A stretch of DNA of 64,000 nucleotides from Patescibacteria group bacterium (GCA_031082005.1 JAVHLR010000001.1:377251-441250), one strand, 5' to 3'; positions 8,441-17,568 are shown, numbered from the stretch's first letter. The notes: generated by a model from the sequence alone, not told the origin. Made by a program: numbers and translations.

Positions 8441-9064
8441 ATGCATCTAGACCAAACCATCGAAGCCGTGATGTTCGCCGGTGCCAAACCTTTCACCGTC
8501 AAGCGTCTGTGCGAAATCACTGAAGCCGAACCGGAACAAGCCAAACAAGCTTTGGCTGATTTAGGCAAACGGTTGGACGAGTCGGGGAGTGCCGTGATGC
8601 TGCAGAATATCGGGCATGAGTACGAGTTGGTCTCGCGACCGGAATTCGCGCCGGCCGTCTCACAAGTCGTCAACGAAGAGACGCAAGGCGAGTTGACACG
8701 CGCAGCGCTTGAGGCGCTCACCATATTGGCTTACCGCGGTCCCATGACGCGTCCGGAACTCGAACAGATTCGTGGTGTCCATTCTTCAGTGATCATACGC
8801 AACCTGATGATGCGCGGCTTAGTCGAAGAAAAGAGCGACCAGCGTTTGGGCCAGCCGCTTTACTCTGTGACTTTCGAGTTCTTGAATCACTTAGGTCTGT
8901 CCGGCGCCGAGGGTTTGCCCGATTACGCCGAACTGCGCGGACACGCAGTGATATCCGACATGCTTGAGCACCTGCAGGAGTCCGTCGCGCAACGAACCGA
9001 AAACATCGAAGCTTTAAACCAAAAAATCGAAAACGATAACACAAACAAAACAATAGAGACCTGA
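8441..9064 (+). CDS. scpB: Segregation and condensation protein B
   Basis: 207 residues. ScpB dimerises through tandem winged-helix domains and stabilises ScpA on SMC. The N-terminus from 8441 (MHLDQTIEAVMFAG) matches the family pattern of a short lead into IEAxxF. The middle LTILAYRGPMTRPELEQIRG is the conserved second winged-helix signature. An earlier in-frame start at 8384 would overlap scpA by 32 nt and add a non-conserved extension, so 8441 is preferred. The C-terminal tail is charged and probably disordered. Confidence 0.92.
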   Translation: MHLDQTIEAVMFAGAKPFTVKRLCEITEAEPEQAKQALADLGKRLDESGSAVMLQNIGHEYELVSRPEFAPAVSQVVNEETQGELTRAALEALTILAYRGPMTRPELEQIRGVHSSVIIRNLMMRGLVEEKSDQRLGQPLYSVTFEFLNHLGLSGAEGLPDYAELRGHAVISDMLEHLQESVAQRTENIEALNQKIENDNTNKTIET

Positions 9065-9066
9065 TT

Positions 9067-9981
9067 ATGCTAGAAACCCTCATCGGCGCCTTGGCCGCCA
9101 TAACCCTTGCTTCGCCTGTCCAGGCGCAAAACCTGTTCGATCAGTACATCGAGCGCATGCCCCAGACGCAGGTTGCTGTGCAAGATGCATCCGTCCCGAC
9201 CAAAAAAAGGAAAGAGAGTTTAGGGATCAAGACAAACGCCGCATCCGTGTTTGTGGCTGATGTGGCTTCCGGAAAGGTGCTTTTCGCGCAGAACGAACAC
9301 AAGATTTTGCCGATCGCCAGTTTGACTAAGCTCATGACGGCCATGGTCTTGCTCGATCAGAAGATCGATTTGACGGCCACTGTCGAGCTGCAGGCCGATG
9401 ATTTCGATCGCGAGAGCAAGTCAGTCTTCAAGATCGGCGAACAGCTGACTTATGGTGAGCTGCTGGAAAGCATGTTGGTCGGTTCGGTGAACGCCTCGGC
9501 GAATGCCTTGGCGCGGGCGACGTTGGGGCGTGAAGAGTTCGTCGCCGCCATGAACGCGAAAGCCAGGGAGCTGAAGTTGGATTCCCCGCATTATGCCGAT
9601 CCTTCAGGGCTTGATCCACGAAATACGGCGAGCGCCGCTGACATCGCGGCCATCATCACGCACGCTTCGGGCTATCCGCAAATTACTGCAGCGATGCGCA
9701 AACCGGAAGTGACGATTCGCGGCCACAAGACGGGACAGGCTTATACCATCAAGACGACTAATCTGTTGCTTTCCACTTTCCTCAACAAAGAACCGTACTC
9801 TGTCGTGGCGGCAAAGACCGGTTCTCTGCCAGAAGCCGGCTACTGCATGGCTCAAATCACGCAGCGCGGTGACGGTTCCAGCGTAGTGGCGGTTGAGTTG
9901 GGGGACGAAAACCACTTCGACCGTTTTCAGGACATCAAGGCTTTGACGAATTGGGCGTTCGATACATATGAATGGAATTGA
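9067..9981 (+). CDS. D-alanyl-D-alanine carboxypeptidase (S11 family, PBP5-like)
   Basis: 304 residues. A serine peptidase trimming the terminal D-Ala of peptidoglycan stem peptides outside the membrane. The short N-terminal hydrophobic stretch ending in VQA is a signal peptide. All three catalytic motifs are present: SxxK as SLTK (residues 85-88), SxN as SVN and KTG as AKTGSLPEAG. The long C-terminal beta domain and amphipathic anchor of E. coli PBP5 are absent; the protein ends soon after the catalytic fold. It starts 2 nt after scpB, so it is probably in the same transcript. Confidence 0.9.
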   Translation: MLETLIGALAAITLASPVQAQNLFDQYIERMPQTQVAVQDASVPTKKRKESLGIKTNAASVFVADVASGKVLFAQNEHKILPIASLTKLMTAMVLLDQKIDLTATVELQADDFDRESKSVFKIGEQLTYGELLESMLVGSVNASANALARATLGREEFVAAMNAKARELKLDSPHYADPSGLDPRNTASAADIAAIITHASGYPQITAAMRKPEVTIRGHKTGQAYTIKTTNLLLSTFLNKEPYSVVAAKTGSLPEAGYCMAQITQRGDGSSVVAVELGDENHFDRFQDIKALTNWAFDTYEWN

Positions 9982-9998
9982 GCTGTGCCTATGATTCT

Positions 9999-11171
9999 AT
10001 GATTCTTGGGATAGACTTGCGTTGCTTGCCCCTTGGAGGCATGCCTGGGACAGGCATCGCTCACGCGTCGCGTGAAATCACGAAAGCTCTATTCGCTTTA
10101 TCCGCCAAGCATCCCAGTCTCACCCTCTCCCTTTACATCCCGCGCGATGCTGCACAGGAACACGGCAAGGATATCTTCAGGAACTTGTCGGGCAGCAGAT
10201 GTCGGATAATAAAATTGAACAACGCGACCGGCGGCTCGTTGCGCCAATCGCTCGAGTCATATTCCTGCGATAAATTGTTCGTACCTTCCGGCGCAGTAGC
10301 CCCCGGGCTCAAGGTCCCGGTCATTCCCTGGGTCCACGATATCGCGATCTTCGATCACCCTGAATGGTTCCCTGAATCCCTCTTCCGACGGGCCATCACT
10401 ACGAACCTTTTCCGCAAAGGCATCCGCCGAGCCTCGCATGTACTTTGTGTCTCGCAGTTCACCAAAGATGAGCTGGTGAAAAAATTCCAACTCGATCCTT
10501 CTACGGTCCACGTCACCCTAGAGGGAGGCGACACTGAACTCGCCGGCCTGCATGGGGAGGATCTGCGGATAGCCAAACAGACGGCGAAATATCGTCTGGC
10601 AGAGCGCGGTATATCTCAATCTTTCATACTATATCTCGGTACACTGGAACCGAGGAAAAACCTACCGACTTTGCTTAAGGCATGGGATGAGGCGCGTCTG
10701 GAATTCAAGCGTCCTGCGGACTTGGTGATCGCCGGGCGTGACGGATGGAAATTGGATACGATCACCGCATCGCTCGCCGCGACGCAACATGGCCATGCCG
10801 GAGATTCTTCCCATCTGCACCGCATCGAAGCCCCTACGGACGAACACCGTCGCGATCTGTTGCTGGCTGCCGAGCTCGTGGCACTGCCTTCTTTTTATGA
10901 AGGGTTCGGTTTGGTCGCACTCGAGGCGATGCAGGCTGGGACGGCCGTACTTTCATCGACCGGAGGCGCCTTACCCGAGGTAGTCGGCGACTCGACGCCA
11001 TGTCTTCAGCCGGATGATTTGCGCGCATGGAGACAATCGTTGATCGAGCTGATGAGCAATGACGCGATGCGTGACGAAGTGGCGCACAAGGGCAAGGAAC
11101 GCAGCATGAAGATGGATTGGGATTCTGCAGCAGAAATCATCCTTAAGGTGTTGACAGACGATGCGGTTTAG
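9999..11171 (+). CDS. Glycosyltransferase family 4
   Basis: 390 residues, GT-B fold transferase using a nucleotide sugar. The N-terminal domain begins MILGIDLRCL, a typical first beta-strand. The C-terminal domain has LYLGTLEPRKNLPTLL and the donor-binding E-x7-E region LPSFYEGFGLVALEAMQAG. No transmembrane segment. An upstream ATG at 9972 would overlap the preceding gene by 10 nt and add a non-conserved extension. It follows the carboxypeptidase closely, consistent with cell-surface polysaccharide synthesis; the acceptor is unknown. Confidence 0.88.
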   Translation: MILGIDLRCLPLGGMPGTGIAHASREITKALFALSAKHPSLTLSLYIPRDAAQEHGKDIFRNLSGSRCRIIKLNNATGGSLRQSLESYSCDKLFVPSGAVAPGLKVPVIPWVHDIAIFDHPEWFPESLFRRAITTNLFRKGIRRASHVLCVSQFTKDELVKKFQLDPSTVHVTLEGGDTELAGLHGEDLRIAKQTAKYRLAERGISQSFILYLGTLEPRKNLPTLLKAWDEARLEFKRPADLVIAGRDGWKLDTITASLAATQHGHAGDSSHLHRIEAPTDEHRRDLLLAAELVALPSFYEGFGLVALEAMQAGTAVLSSTGGALPEVVGDSTPCLQPDDLRAWRQSLIELMSNDAMRDEVAHKGKERSMKMDWDSAAEIILKVLTDDAV

Positions 11172-11179
11172 CGTAGACT
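11151..11179 (+). promoter_or_regulatory. Sigma-70-type promoter of the initiator tRNA
   Basis: TTGACA, a 17-nt spacer and TAGACT, placed inside the 3' end of the glycosyltransferase gene and about 40 nt before the tRNA. Near-consensus. Confidence 0.8.
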
Positions 11180-11217
11180 CCACTTAATCAGGATTTGTTG
11201 AAAATCTTGTTTGACAT

Positions 11218-11293
11218 CGCGGGATAGAGCAGTTGGCAGCTCGCCGGGCCCATAACCCGGAGGTCGCCGGTTCGAGTCCGGCTCCCGCAACCA
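11218..11293 (+). tRNA. Initiator tRNA-fMet (CAT)
   Basis: Full cloverleaf with encoded CCA. Initiator hallmarks are visible: an unpaired C1/A72 at the acceptor end and three consecutive G-C pairs next to the anticodon loop CCCATAA. TTCGA is present in the T-loop. Confidence 0.95.
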
Positions 11294-11361
11294 AACGAAG
11301 AATCTCCGAAAGGGGATTTTTTGTATATCTGAAACGCTCGGGCTATCCTGATACAGCAAAT

Positions 11362-12969
11362 ATGAAATTCGAGAAAAACATCATGGCAGCCGCTGCTTTG
11401 GCTGCAGCGACAGAATGTGCTGGTGCGGGCTGCGTGCCTGCGCTCAAAGCCGAAAGTGCGGTCGCTCGCGCCCCTTCGGCAGCATCGTTATCAAATACCG
11501 AAACACGACGTGCCGAGACGACCCAGGAGCGTCTGAAGGAGGAGGTCGAGCAGGCGATCGAGGGTTGCGTCAACGCCAAAGAGCCGGCGGAATTCTTTGC
11601 TCGTTTGCCGCTGCACCTCAAGGATTTGTTGTTGGTGCAGATCGCCGCATCGACTCCGGAACAAACAGAACCTGATTTCATCTCGCGGCTCAAGACAAGA
11701 CTGCGTGATGATTATGCGAAAGAAGCTGAGCCGCTTATCCGATCCGGATTTTTTTCCGCGAACCAGGATGGTTTGATCGATGCCATCGGAAAACCAGAGG
11801 GCTTTAAAGCTAAGCTCACCCGCCCCTTACATCACTTCGAAGCGATCGTCGCTGAACAGACGGCGGCGTTGAGTGTGGGCAATAAATGGTCCGCGGCTCC
11901 GGAGATCCTGTCACCTTTTCTAGTAGTGGGTAAAGATGGATTAGGTAAAGATGTCTTGCGTCTCAAGAAAGGCAAAGCGCCTTCAAGATCCGTGCCCATC
12001 CGCAGCCGTAGCGGTCTAGCGTATCTGGACGAAAAAGGTATCTCGTATACGGCGACGCCGTCAGGCTTGTCAATTCAGGAGGGAGGAAAAAAGACTGATA
12101 TCAGCGGAGAAAACGGAGTCATCCTCCAAACGACCACAGAAAATCCGGCCGGAGACGACAGGACTTCCATTCAGTGGTACATCCCGAAATTGGATCTGCA
12201 TTTCATCAGCGAGCGTTCCGGCGATAAGACGGTGTATGCGGAATATTCGGTCGCGGACGAATCGTCGCGTATCTCATATGATGAATCTACCGGCAAGCCG
12301 AAGAGCGCTTTCCATGAATTTTCAGGCACGCAAGAGGGCAAAGTATTTTTTGATAAGGATGGGCTGCCGGTTGTCGAGTCGCCCAAAGCAGGCGAGGTAA
12401 GGGTGCTGAACGAAAAGGGGATGGTCGGGACTTACTCCGAAGAAAAGGCTAAAAAACCCGGCCTGACTATCGAGGATTACGCAAAACGATTGGCGACAGG
12501 TCTACGCAGCCCTAAGCACTGGGAGGCTTTTGTCGAGTCTAGTTTTTCCTCGAGCAGGAAAATCGAGAACAAGGAGATGTTCGATAACGATCCGCGGATG
12601 TTCAGCCTTTTCGTCTGCGAGATACTCAAAGCGCAGGGCGTGAGCGCGGCCGCGGTCGAAGTCCCGAGTATCGGCGTAGGGGTCATTTGGTTAGTGAATA
12701 GAGGCAAGGGGAATCTGGATATTTTTATGCTCGGCCAAGGGCTTCTGCTGAAGAACTTCGATGATATAGATAGTGATTCGCCGTCGCTCCCGAGTCTGCG
12801 CGAAGCTTTTTTGAAAGCGGTCAATATATACGCTCGGGAATACAGTTCAAAAGCCGGCACCATGTTCGATCTGTGGCGAAATCTTGACGGCACGATTGAG
12901 GTGCTGAAAAAAGCTGAAGACGGATCTATCGAAAAAAAGTCGATCAGTCTCGACGAAATCACGAATTGA
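11362..12969 (+). CDS. Secreted or anchored protein of unknown function
   Basis: 535 residues from the ATG at 11362; the frame is open further upstream but runs through the tRNA, so the earlier start is excluded. The N-terminus KFEKNIMAAAALAAATECAGAG is a weak signal-peptide-like segment. A helical charged region (about residues 50-180) is followed by a beta-rich central part with repeated DGxG turns, then a C-terminal alpha/beta region of about 150 residues. No catalytic motif recognised. Two or three Cys are near the N-terminus. It stands alone between a tRNA and a HAD gene. Confidence 0.7.
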   Translation: MKFEKNIMAAAALAAATECAGAGCVPALKAESAVARAPSAASLSNTETRRAETTQERLKEEVEQAIEGCVNAKEPAEFFARLPLHLKDLLLVQIAASTPEQTEPDFISRLKTRLRDDYAKEAEPLIRSGFFSANQDGLIDAIGKPEGFKAKLTRPLHHFEAIVAEQTAALSVGNKWSAAPEILSPFLVVGKDGLGKDVLRLKKGKAPSRSVPIRSRSGLAYLDEKGISYTATPSGLSIQEGGKKTDISGENGVILQTTTENPAGDDRTSIQWYIPKLDLHFISERSGDKTVYAEYSVADESSRISYDESTGKPKSAFHEFSGTQEGKVFFDKDGLPVVESPKAGEVRVLNEKGMVGTYSEEKAKKPGLTIEDYAKRLATGLRSPKHWEAFVESSFSSSRKIENKEMFDNDPRMFSLFVCEILKAQGVSAAAVEVPSIGVGVIWLVNRGKGNLDIFMLGQGLLLKNFDDIDSDSPSLPSLREAFLKAVNIYAREYSSKAGTMFDLWRNLDGTIEVLKKAEDGSIEKKSISLDEITN

Positions 12970-13075
12970 TTCGTTTCCGCGTCGACTTAAGGAGTCGAGA
13001 GGCATAGTTGTCTTCTTGACTATTGTTGGGTTTCATGCGAACTTCTGTGCGCGTTCATTGCGAAAGGATCGAGCT

Positions 13076-13747
13076 GTGGCATATAAAGTATTGTTGTCCG
13101 ATGTCGGAAATGTGATGGCGCCGTTTTTCCCGAAGCGCTTTACCCTCGCCTTGAGCAGGATGGCCGACATGTCCGTCGAAAGGGCAGAAACCCTGTTCTA
13201 TCGCGAGATGGAAGGCGAGCTCACGGCTGCGGCTAACGGTTGCAAGGGTCTGCACCGAGGGATCCTGACCGGCGAGCTGTCATCAGAAGAATTCCATCTT
13301 GCGGTCCAGGAGCGCTTCGGTTGTGCACTGCCGGCCGACGGTTTCTGGCCTGCCTTCTGCGACATCTTCGATCCCAACACCCGCATCGTTGAACTATGGG
13401 ATAACCTGCGACGCAGCGGCCGCATCGAACGGATCGTGCTCGTGTCAGATGCTGACCCCCGTCGGCTCCGGCGCGCTCTTGACCTCACAGGTCTTCGCCC
13501 TGATGCCATGGCTGTCAGCTATGAAGTCGGGCAACTCAAGCCGCACGAGGCCATGTATCGGCGCGCTTTGTCGCTGGCCAGGGCCCGACCGCAAGAATGC
13601 GTCTTTGTGGATGATCTTGCGGAGAATGTCTCGGCCGCCCGCGAGTTCGGAATCGAGAGCTTCCAATATCTCTACAAGGAATTGGGGGTCGATGCTGCGA
13701 CAGACGTCCTGATAGAGGAATTCAAACACATCGGCCTGCTGGATTGA
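13076..13747 (+). CDS. HAD-superfamily hydrolase (YihX-like)
   Basis: 223 residues from GTG 13076, which has AAAGGA 7 nt upstream; the frame extends to 13016 without family similarity. Motif I reads LLSDVGNV, i.e. DxG as in YihX-type phosphatases instead of DxD. Motif II is the Ser of VLVSDA, motif III the Lys of LKPHEAMY, and motif IV the acidic pair of VFVDDLAENV. A helical cap sits between motifs I and II. Likely a phosphatase of small sugar phosphates or nucleotides; the missing second Asp makes phosphatase activity less certain. A terminator follows. Confidence 0.85.
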   Translation: MAYKVLLSDVGNVMAPFFPKRFTLALSRMADMSVERAETLFYREMEGELTAAANGCKGLHRGILTGELSSEEFHLAVQERFGCALPADGFWPAFCDIFDPNTRIVELWDNLRRSGRIERIVLVSDADPRRLRRALDLTGLRPDAMAVSYEVGQLKPHEAMYRRALSLARARPQECVFVDDLAENVSAAREFGIESFQYLYKELGVDAATDVLIEEFKHIGLLD

Positions 13748-13781
13748 GCGCTTGTCCAGCCAGGCTGCCTCTTAGCTTATG

Positions 13782-13818
13782 CCCCACGTCGAGCCACGGC
13801 GTGGGGTTGATTTTTTTT
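13782..13818 (+). terminator. Rho-independent terminator
   Basis: A CCCCACG/CGTGGGG stem (13782-13788 with 13800-13806) is followed by TTGATTTTTTTT. Confidence 0.85.
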
Positions 13819-13854
13819 CGCCAATCGTTTAAGATTTTGCCACGTTTGTGGGCC

Positions 13855-13882
13855 GTGCCATGGCACGTCGCTCGCGAGCGAC
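13855..13882. repeat. Two adjacent perfect palindromes before a tRNA
   Basis: A 12-bp palindrome (GTGCCATGGCAC, 13855-13866) is immediately followed by a 16-bp palindrome (13867-13882, core CTCGCGAG). They end 2 nt before the tRNA 5' end. Confidence 0.7.
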
Positions 13883-13884
13883 AT

Positions 13885-13961
13885 GCCGGGGTAGCTCAGT
13901 TGGTTAGAGCGTGGGACTCATAAGCCCGAGGTCGTGGGTTCGATTCCCACCTCCGGCACCA
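13885..13961 (+). tRNA. tRNA with CAT anticodon (elongator Met, or Ile read by lysidine)
   Basis: A 77-nt cloverleaf with CCA encoded: acceptor GCCGGGG/CTCCGGC, T-arm GTGGG/CCCAC, anticodon loop CTCATAA. The anticodon stem has a mismatch next to the loop (A31-G39). Met and Ile2 identities cannot be separated by eye. Confidence 0.9.
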
Positions 13962-13964
13962 TAT

Positions 13965-13992
13965 AAAAACTCTCGTGATTGCGAGAGTTTTT
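13965..13992 (+). terminator. Terminator after tRNA
   Basis: AAAAACTCTCG and CGAGAGTTTTT arms around a short loop directly follow the CCA end. Confidence 0.85.
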
Positions 13993-14031
13993 ATATGGTG
14001 AAAATCTTTTGCATCTAAGCTTCTTGAGATA

Positions 14032-14118
14032 TGGTGGGCGAGGAGGGAATCGAACCCTCATGGCCTTGCGACCGCAGGATTTTGAGTCCTGTGCGTCTAC
14101 CAATTCCGCCACTCGCCC
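14032..14118 (-). tRNA. tRNA-Leu (CAA)
   Basis: Class II tRNA of 87 nt on the minus strand with a long variable arm, acceptor GGGCGAG/CTCGCCC, encoded CCA and anticodon loop CTCAAAA. Confidence 0.92.
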
Positions 14119-14223
14119 CCCATTTTTCAACAAGCCGATTTTCCGCCGGAACTGCTGATATTTTTATGGCACGAAATTTACCCTATTCGGCTTGACCAGT
14201 CAATGCCTGCATGTTTTCGACCC

Positions 14224-14253
14224 TTGCTCCGACTGAATGTTTTAGAGTAAACT
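14224..14253 (+). promoter_or_regulatory. Likely parAB promoter
   Basis: TTGCTC, an 18-nt spacer and TAAACT, 14 nt before the parA ATG. No Shine-Dalgarno is visible in the short leader. Confidence 0.5.
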
Positions 14254-14267
14254 ACGAGCGCTAGCTT

Positions 14268-15044
14268 ATGGGTCGAATCATCTCGGTCGTCAACCAAAAA
14301 GGAGGAGTGGGCAAGACCACGACTGCCATCAATCTTGGGGCTTATTTGGCTGAAGCCGGAAAGTTCGTGCTTGTCGTGGATCTGGATCCGCAGGCCAACG
14401 CGACTTCCGGATTAGGTATCGACCATCGGGCTTTGGAACGTGGCGTCTATGAGGCAGTGCTGGGGAACGTCAGCATCCGCGACATCGTGCAGCCGACCTC
14501 GCACGAGACTTTGCGTATCGCTCCGGCGACGACCGCGTTGGCCGGTCTGAACATCGAACTTGTCGAGATGCAGCGACGCGAATTCAAGCTGTACGATTCT
14601 CTGCTCGAGGTCAGGAATGACTACGACTACGTTTTGATCGATTGTCCGCCCACGCTCGGTCTCATCACCTTGAACGGCATCGTGGCGGCGGATGAGATAC
14701 TCATTCCTGTCCAGGCCGAGTATTACGCGCTGGAAGGTCTGGGACAGTTGCTCGAGACCGTTTCTCTGGTGAAGGATCGCTTGCGCCCCGAAGTCGATGT
14801 ATTAGGCGCCGTGCTCACTATGTACGACGGACGTACTCGGCTCTCTGACGACGTAATGCAGGAGCTGTATAAATATTTCCCCAACAACATTTTCCGTTCA
14901 GTCATCCCGCGCAGCGTGCGTTTGGCCGAAGCGCCGTCGTTCGGCCGCAGCATCCTGACTTTCGATGCGTCCTCCAAGGGGGCAAAAGCCTACGAAAGGC
15001 TGGCGCGCGAGATATTGGATGGCGAGATGCAGCATCTGCGCTGA
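14268..15044 (+). CDS. parA: Chromosome-partitioning ATPase ParA (Soj)
   Basis: 258 residues. A deviant Walker-type ATPase that binds nucleoid DNA and drives origin segregation with ParB. The deviant Walker A KGGVGKTT starts at about residue 11, with DLDPQANAT and the Walker B segment DYVLIDCPPTLG later. The length and the absence of an N-terminal HTH match the chromosomal Soj type, not the longer plasmid ParA. parB follows after 47 nt. No parS-like 16-mer was found in the surrounding sequence by eye. Confidence 0.95.
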   Translation: MGRIISVVNQKGGVGKTTTAINLGAYLAEAGKFVLVVDLDPQANATSGLGIDHRALERGVYEAVLGNVSIRDIVQPTSHETLRIAPATTALAGLNIELVEMQRREFKLYDSLLEVRNDYDYVLIDCPPTLGLITLNGIVAADEILIPVQAEYYALEGLGQLLETVSLVKDRLRPEVDVLGAVLTMYDGRTRLSDDVMQELYKYFPNNIFRSVIPRSVRLAEAPSFGRSILTFDASSKGAKAYERLAREILDGEMQHLR

Positions 15045-15091
15045 TCGCGCTTGCGCCGTCTCTGCGGAAAATCTATCATGAACCCATCTTT

Positions 15092-16021
15092 ATGTTTGCA
15101 AGACAATCAGGTTTAGGCCGAGGACTTGGTGCGCTGATACCGCCGAAGAACCCATTGAGCCCGCAGGCGGCAGACGTCGACGATCAAGTCGTCGTCGTTT
15201 CGCCGGAAGAGACCGATGAGGTCAAGCCTGATACGGACAGGATCCACTACCTGCCGATCGATTCGATAGATCCGAACCCGCACCAGCCGCGTCATCATTT
15301 CGATCATGCGCAATTGGAAGATCTCATCACCTCGATCCAGACCCACGGCGTCATGCAGCCGATCGTCGTTACCCCGTCAGGTGGAGGCAGATTCGAATTG
15401 ATAGCCGGAGAACGCCGTTTGCGTGCTTCGAAGATCGCGAGCCTGGACACGATCCCCGCCATCGTCAGGACGGCGAACGAACAAGAGAAGCTCGAGTTGG
15501 CCCTGATCGAGAATATCCAGAGGCAGGAGCTGAACGCCCTGGAAGAAGCGGAAGCATACCTGCGTCTGCAGAACGAATTCAACCTTACGCAGGAGGAGCT
15601 GGCCAAACGCGTCGGAAAAAGCCGTTCGCAAGTCGCCAACACCTTGCGTCTCATGAACCTGCCGCAGCCCATCAAGGACGCCTTGGCGCAACAGAAGATA
15701 TCCGCCTCAAACGCGCGTACTTTGCTCTCGTTGCCGACCGAAGAAGATCAACTCGCCATGTTCGCGCGGATGTTGGAGGGGAATTTCACCGTACGTCAGA
15801 CGGAAGCGCGTATCCCGCATCGCAGGCCACGCAATCCGCAATTGTTCGACGCCAACCTGAACAGCGCCGAAGAAAGATTACGCGGCTCGCTGGGAGTCAA
15901 GGTGACCATCAAGCGCACCCCGAGGGGTGAAGGCGAAATCCGCATCGCATTCTTGAACGATGAAGACTTCAATTCGATTTTCGATCGCATCATCGGTGCA
16001 CAGGGGATAGAGAATACCTGA
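15092..16021 (+). CDS. parB: Chromosome-partitioning protein ParB (Spo0J)
   Basis: 309 residues. A CTP-dependent DNA clamp loading at parS. It begins with the typical GLGRGLGALIP lead, thought to be the ParA-interacting segment. The ParB/sulfiredoxin domain carries PHQPR and the CTP-binding GERRLRAS motif. The HTH region (LAKRVGKSRSQVANTLRL) is followed by a C-terminal dimerisation part. TATCAT (15074-15079) lies 12 nt before the start, so it may have its own promoter in addition to parA read-through. Confidence 0.95.
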   Translation: MFARQSGLGRGLGALIPPKNPLSPQAADVDDQVVVVSPEETDEVKPDTDRIHYLPIDSIDPNPHQPRHHFDHAQLEDLITSIQTHGVMQPIVVTPSGGGRFELIAGERRLRASKIASLDTIPAIVRTANEQEKLELALIENIQRQELNALEEAEAYLRLQNEFNLTQEELAKRVGKSRSQVANTLRLMNLPQPIKDALAQQKISASNARTLLSLPTEEDQLAMFARMLEGNFTVRQTEARIPHRRPRNPQLFDANLNSAEERLRGSLGVKVTIKRTPRGEGEIRIAFLNDEDFNSIFDRIIGAQGIENT

Positions 16022-16056
16022 CCCGTTCTCTTATCTTGGTCGCTGGTGCGGTCGGA

Positions 16057-17559
16057 TTATTTTTTAAGCAGTTTTTTCGGTATCACGGAGCTTATCCAGC
16101 TCGCGATGCTCGATCTGGCGTATTGCCGGATGTGCGTTTTGGCATGACGTGTCTTGACGAATTTGAGCCAATCGGGATTCGGTCCTTTGCGTGATTTGTC
16201 CGAGATTATCTCTACCACATCGCCGCTTTTGAGAGGCTTGTCGAGTGGCGCCATCTCGTCGTTCACTCTTGATCCGGTGCAAGTATTGCCGAGTTCGGTA
16301 TGTATCAAATAGGCAAAATCCACCGGCGTAGAATCCTCGGGCAGATCTATGACGTCTCCCTTCGGTGTGAAGACGAAGATCCGGTCTTTGAAGATGTCGA
16401 TCTTCACTTCTTCCAGGTTCTTCAGATACTGCTGCCTGTCGGAAATCTCTTTCTGTATCTCCGCCAATTGCGCCACCCAGTCGAAACCTTGAGCTTCCGT
16501 TTTCTCGTTGTCTTCTTTCGACTTCTGCTCGTCGTAAGACCAGTGGGCGGCGATACCGAATTCCGCTGCTTGGTGCATTTCCTCGGTGCGGATCTGGAAT
16601 TCCACGATTTCTCCCCCCTCGCAGAAGACCGTCGTGTGCAATGACCGATAGCCGTTCGGTTTGGGTTGGGCGATGTAGTCCTTGATACGGCCTTTTAGTG
16701 GCGTCCATTTCCCATGTATAAGACCAAGCGCGGCGTAACAGTCGGCGATGTTCTTGACGATGACGCGGATGGCGATGATGTCATGTATTCCTGCGATATT
16801 CCGATCGTGCTTCAGTAGCTTCTTATACAGCGAGTAGAGGTGTTTTACCCGTCCATGCACATCGATATAATCCAGGCCGGAAGTATCCAATATCTGGCGC
16901 GTCTGCAACAAGACATCCTCGAGATAGTCATGTTGTTTTGTCAGTGCGGTCTGTTGCAGGTTCTCGGCCCATTCAAATTCTTTAGGTAATACGAAACGGA
17001 ACGCCGCATCCTCCAGCCTGCCCTTGATCTCTCCCATGCCCAACCGATTGGCGATGGGGGCGTAGATCTCCAGGCTTTCTAGGGCGATGCGGTACTGCTT
17101 CTTCGGTTCTTTCGCTTGGAGCGTCTCAAGGTTATGTAGACGATCGGCGAATTTTATGATGACCACGCGGACGTCCTCGGCCAGCGTCAAGAACATCTTG
17201 CGCAGGTTCTCGATATATCTTTCGACTCCGCGATATTTGATCGTGCCGACCTTGGTGATGCCGGAGACCATCTTCGCCACATCTTCGCCGAAATGTTCCT
17301 TCAGGTCGTCGAGTGACTTACGCGTGTCCTCCGGCACGTCGTGCAGCAGTCCGGCGATCACGATGTTCTGCGGCAGTTTCATCTCGGCCAGGTTGATCGC
17401 TGTCTTGAGCGGATGGATGATATAAGGCTCGCCTGACTCGCGTTTTTGGTCGCCGTGTGCCTTGGCGGCATAATCATAAGCTTCGCGGATCTTGGCTAAA
17501 TCAGCGTTTGGCTGGTATTCAGCCACCATGGCGAGCAGCCCCTCAATCGTCGCTTCCAT
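16057..17559 (-). CDS. rel: Bifunctional (p)ppGpp synthetase/hydrolase, short form
   Basis: 500 residues. The HD hydrolase domain has the intact HDVPED motif (residues 73-78). The synthetase domain has the usual substrate motifs and RIKD, the RxKD signature of bifunctional enzymes. A TGS domain follows, and the protein then stops about 35 residues later: the helical, zinc-finger and ACT domains that complete long RSH proteins are missing. Three candidate starts lie within 36 nt; the ATG at 17559 is chosen because a TATAGT -10 element (17569-17574) abuts the ATG at 17568. It should make and degrade the stringent-response alarmone, but ribosome coupling through the C-terminal half must differ. 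Confidence 0.93.
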   Translation of the reverse strand: MEATIEGLLAMVAEYQPNADLAKIREAYDYAAKAHGDQKRESGEPYIIHPLKTAINLAEMKLPQNIVIAGLLHDVPEDTRKSLDDLKEHFGEDVAKMVSGITKVGTIKYRGVERYIENLRKMFLTLAEDVRVVIIKFADRLHNLETLQAKEPKKQYRIALESLEIYAPIANRLGMGEIKGRLEDAAFRFVLPKEFEWAENLQQTALTKQHDYLEDVLLQTRQILDTSGLDYIDVHGRVKHLYSLYKKLLKHDRNIAGIHDIIAIRVIVKNIADCYAALGLIHGKWTPLKGRIKDYIAQPKPNGYRSLHTTVFCEGGEIVEFQIRTEEMHQAAEFGIAAHWSYDEQKSKEDNEKTEAQGFDWVAQLAEIQKEISDRQQYLKNLEEVKIDIFKDRIFVFTPKGDVIDLPEDSTPVDFAYLIHTELGNTCTGSRVNDEMAPLDKPLKSGDVVEIISDKSRKGPNPDWLKFVKTRHAKTHIRQYARSSIASWISSVIPKKLLKK

Positions 17560-17568
17560 ACGAGTCAT

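Noticed and set aside
11168-11359. Minus-strand frame containing REPDSNRRPPGYGPGELP
   Set aside because: Antisense of the initiator tRNA; spurious.
13918-14133. Minus-strand frame ending PEVGIEPTTSGL
   Set aside because: It spans both the CAT tRNA and the tRNA-Leu; typical spurious frame over tRNAs.
14119-16060. parS site near parAB
   Set aside because: No 16-bp sequence close to the usual parS palindrome was found by eye.
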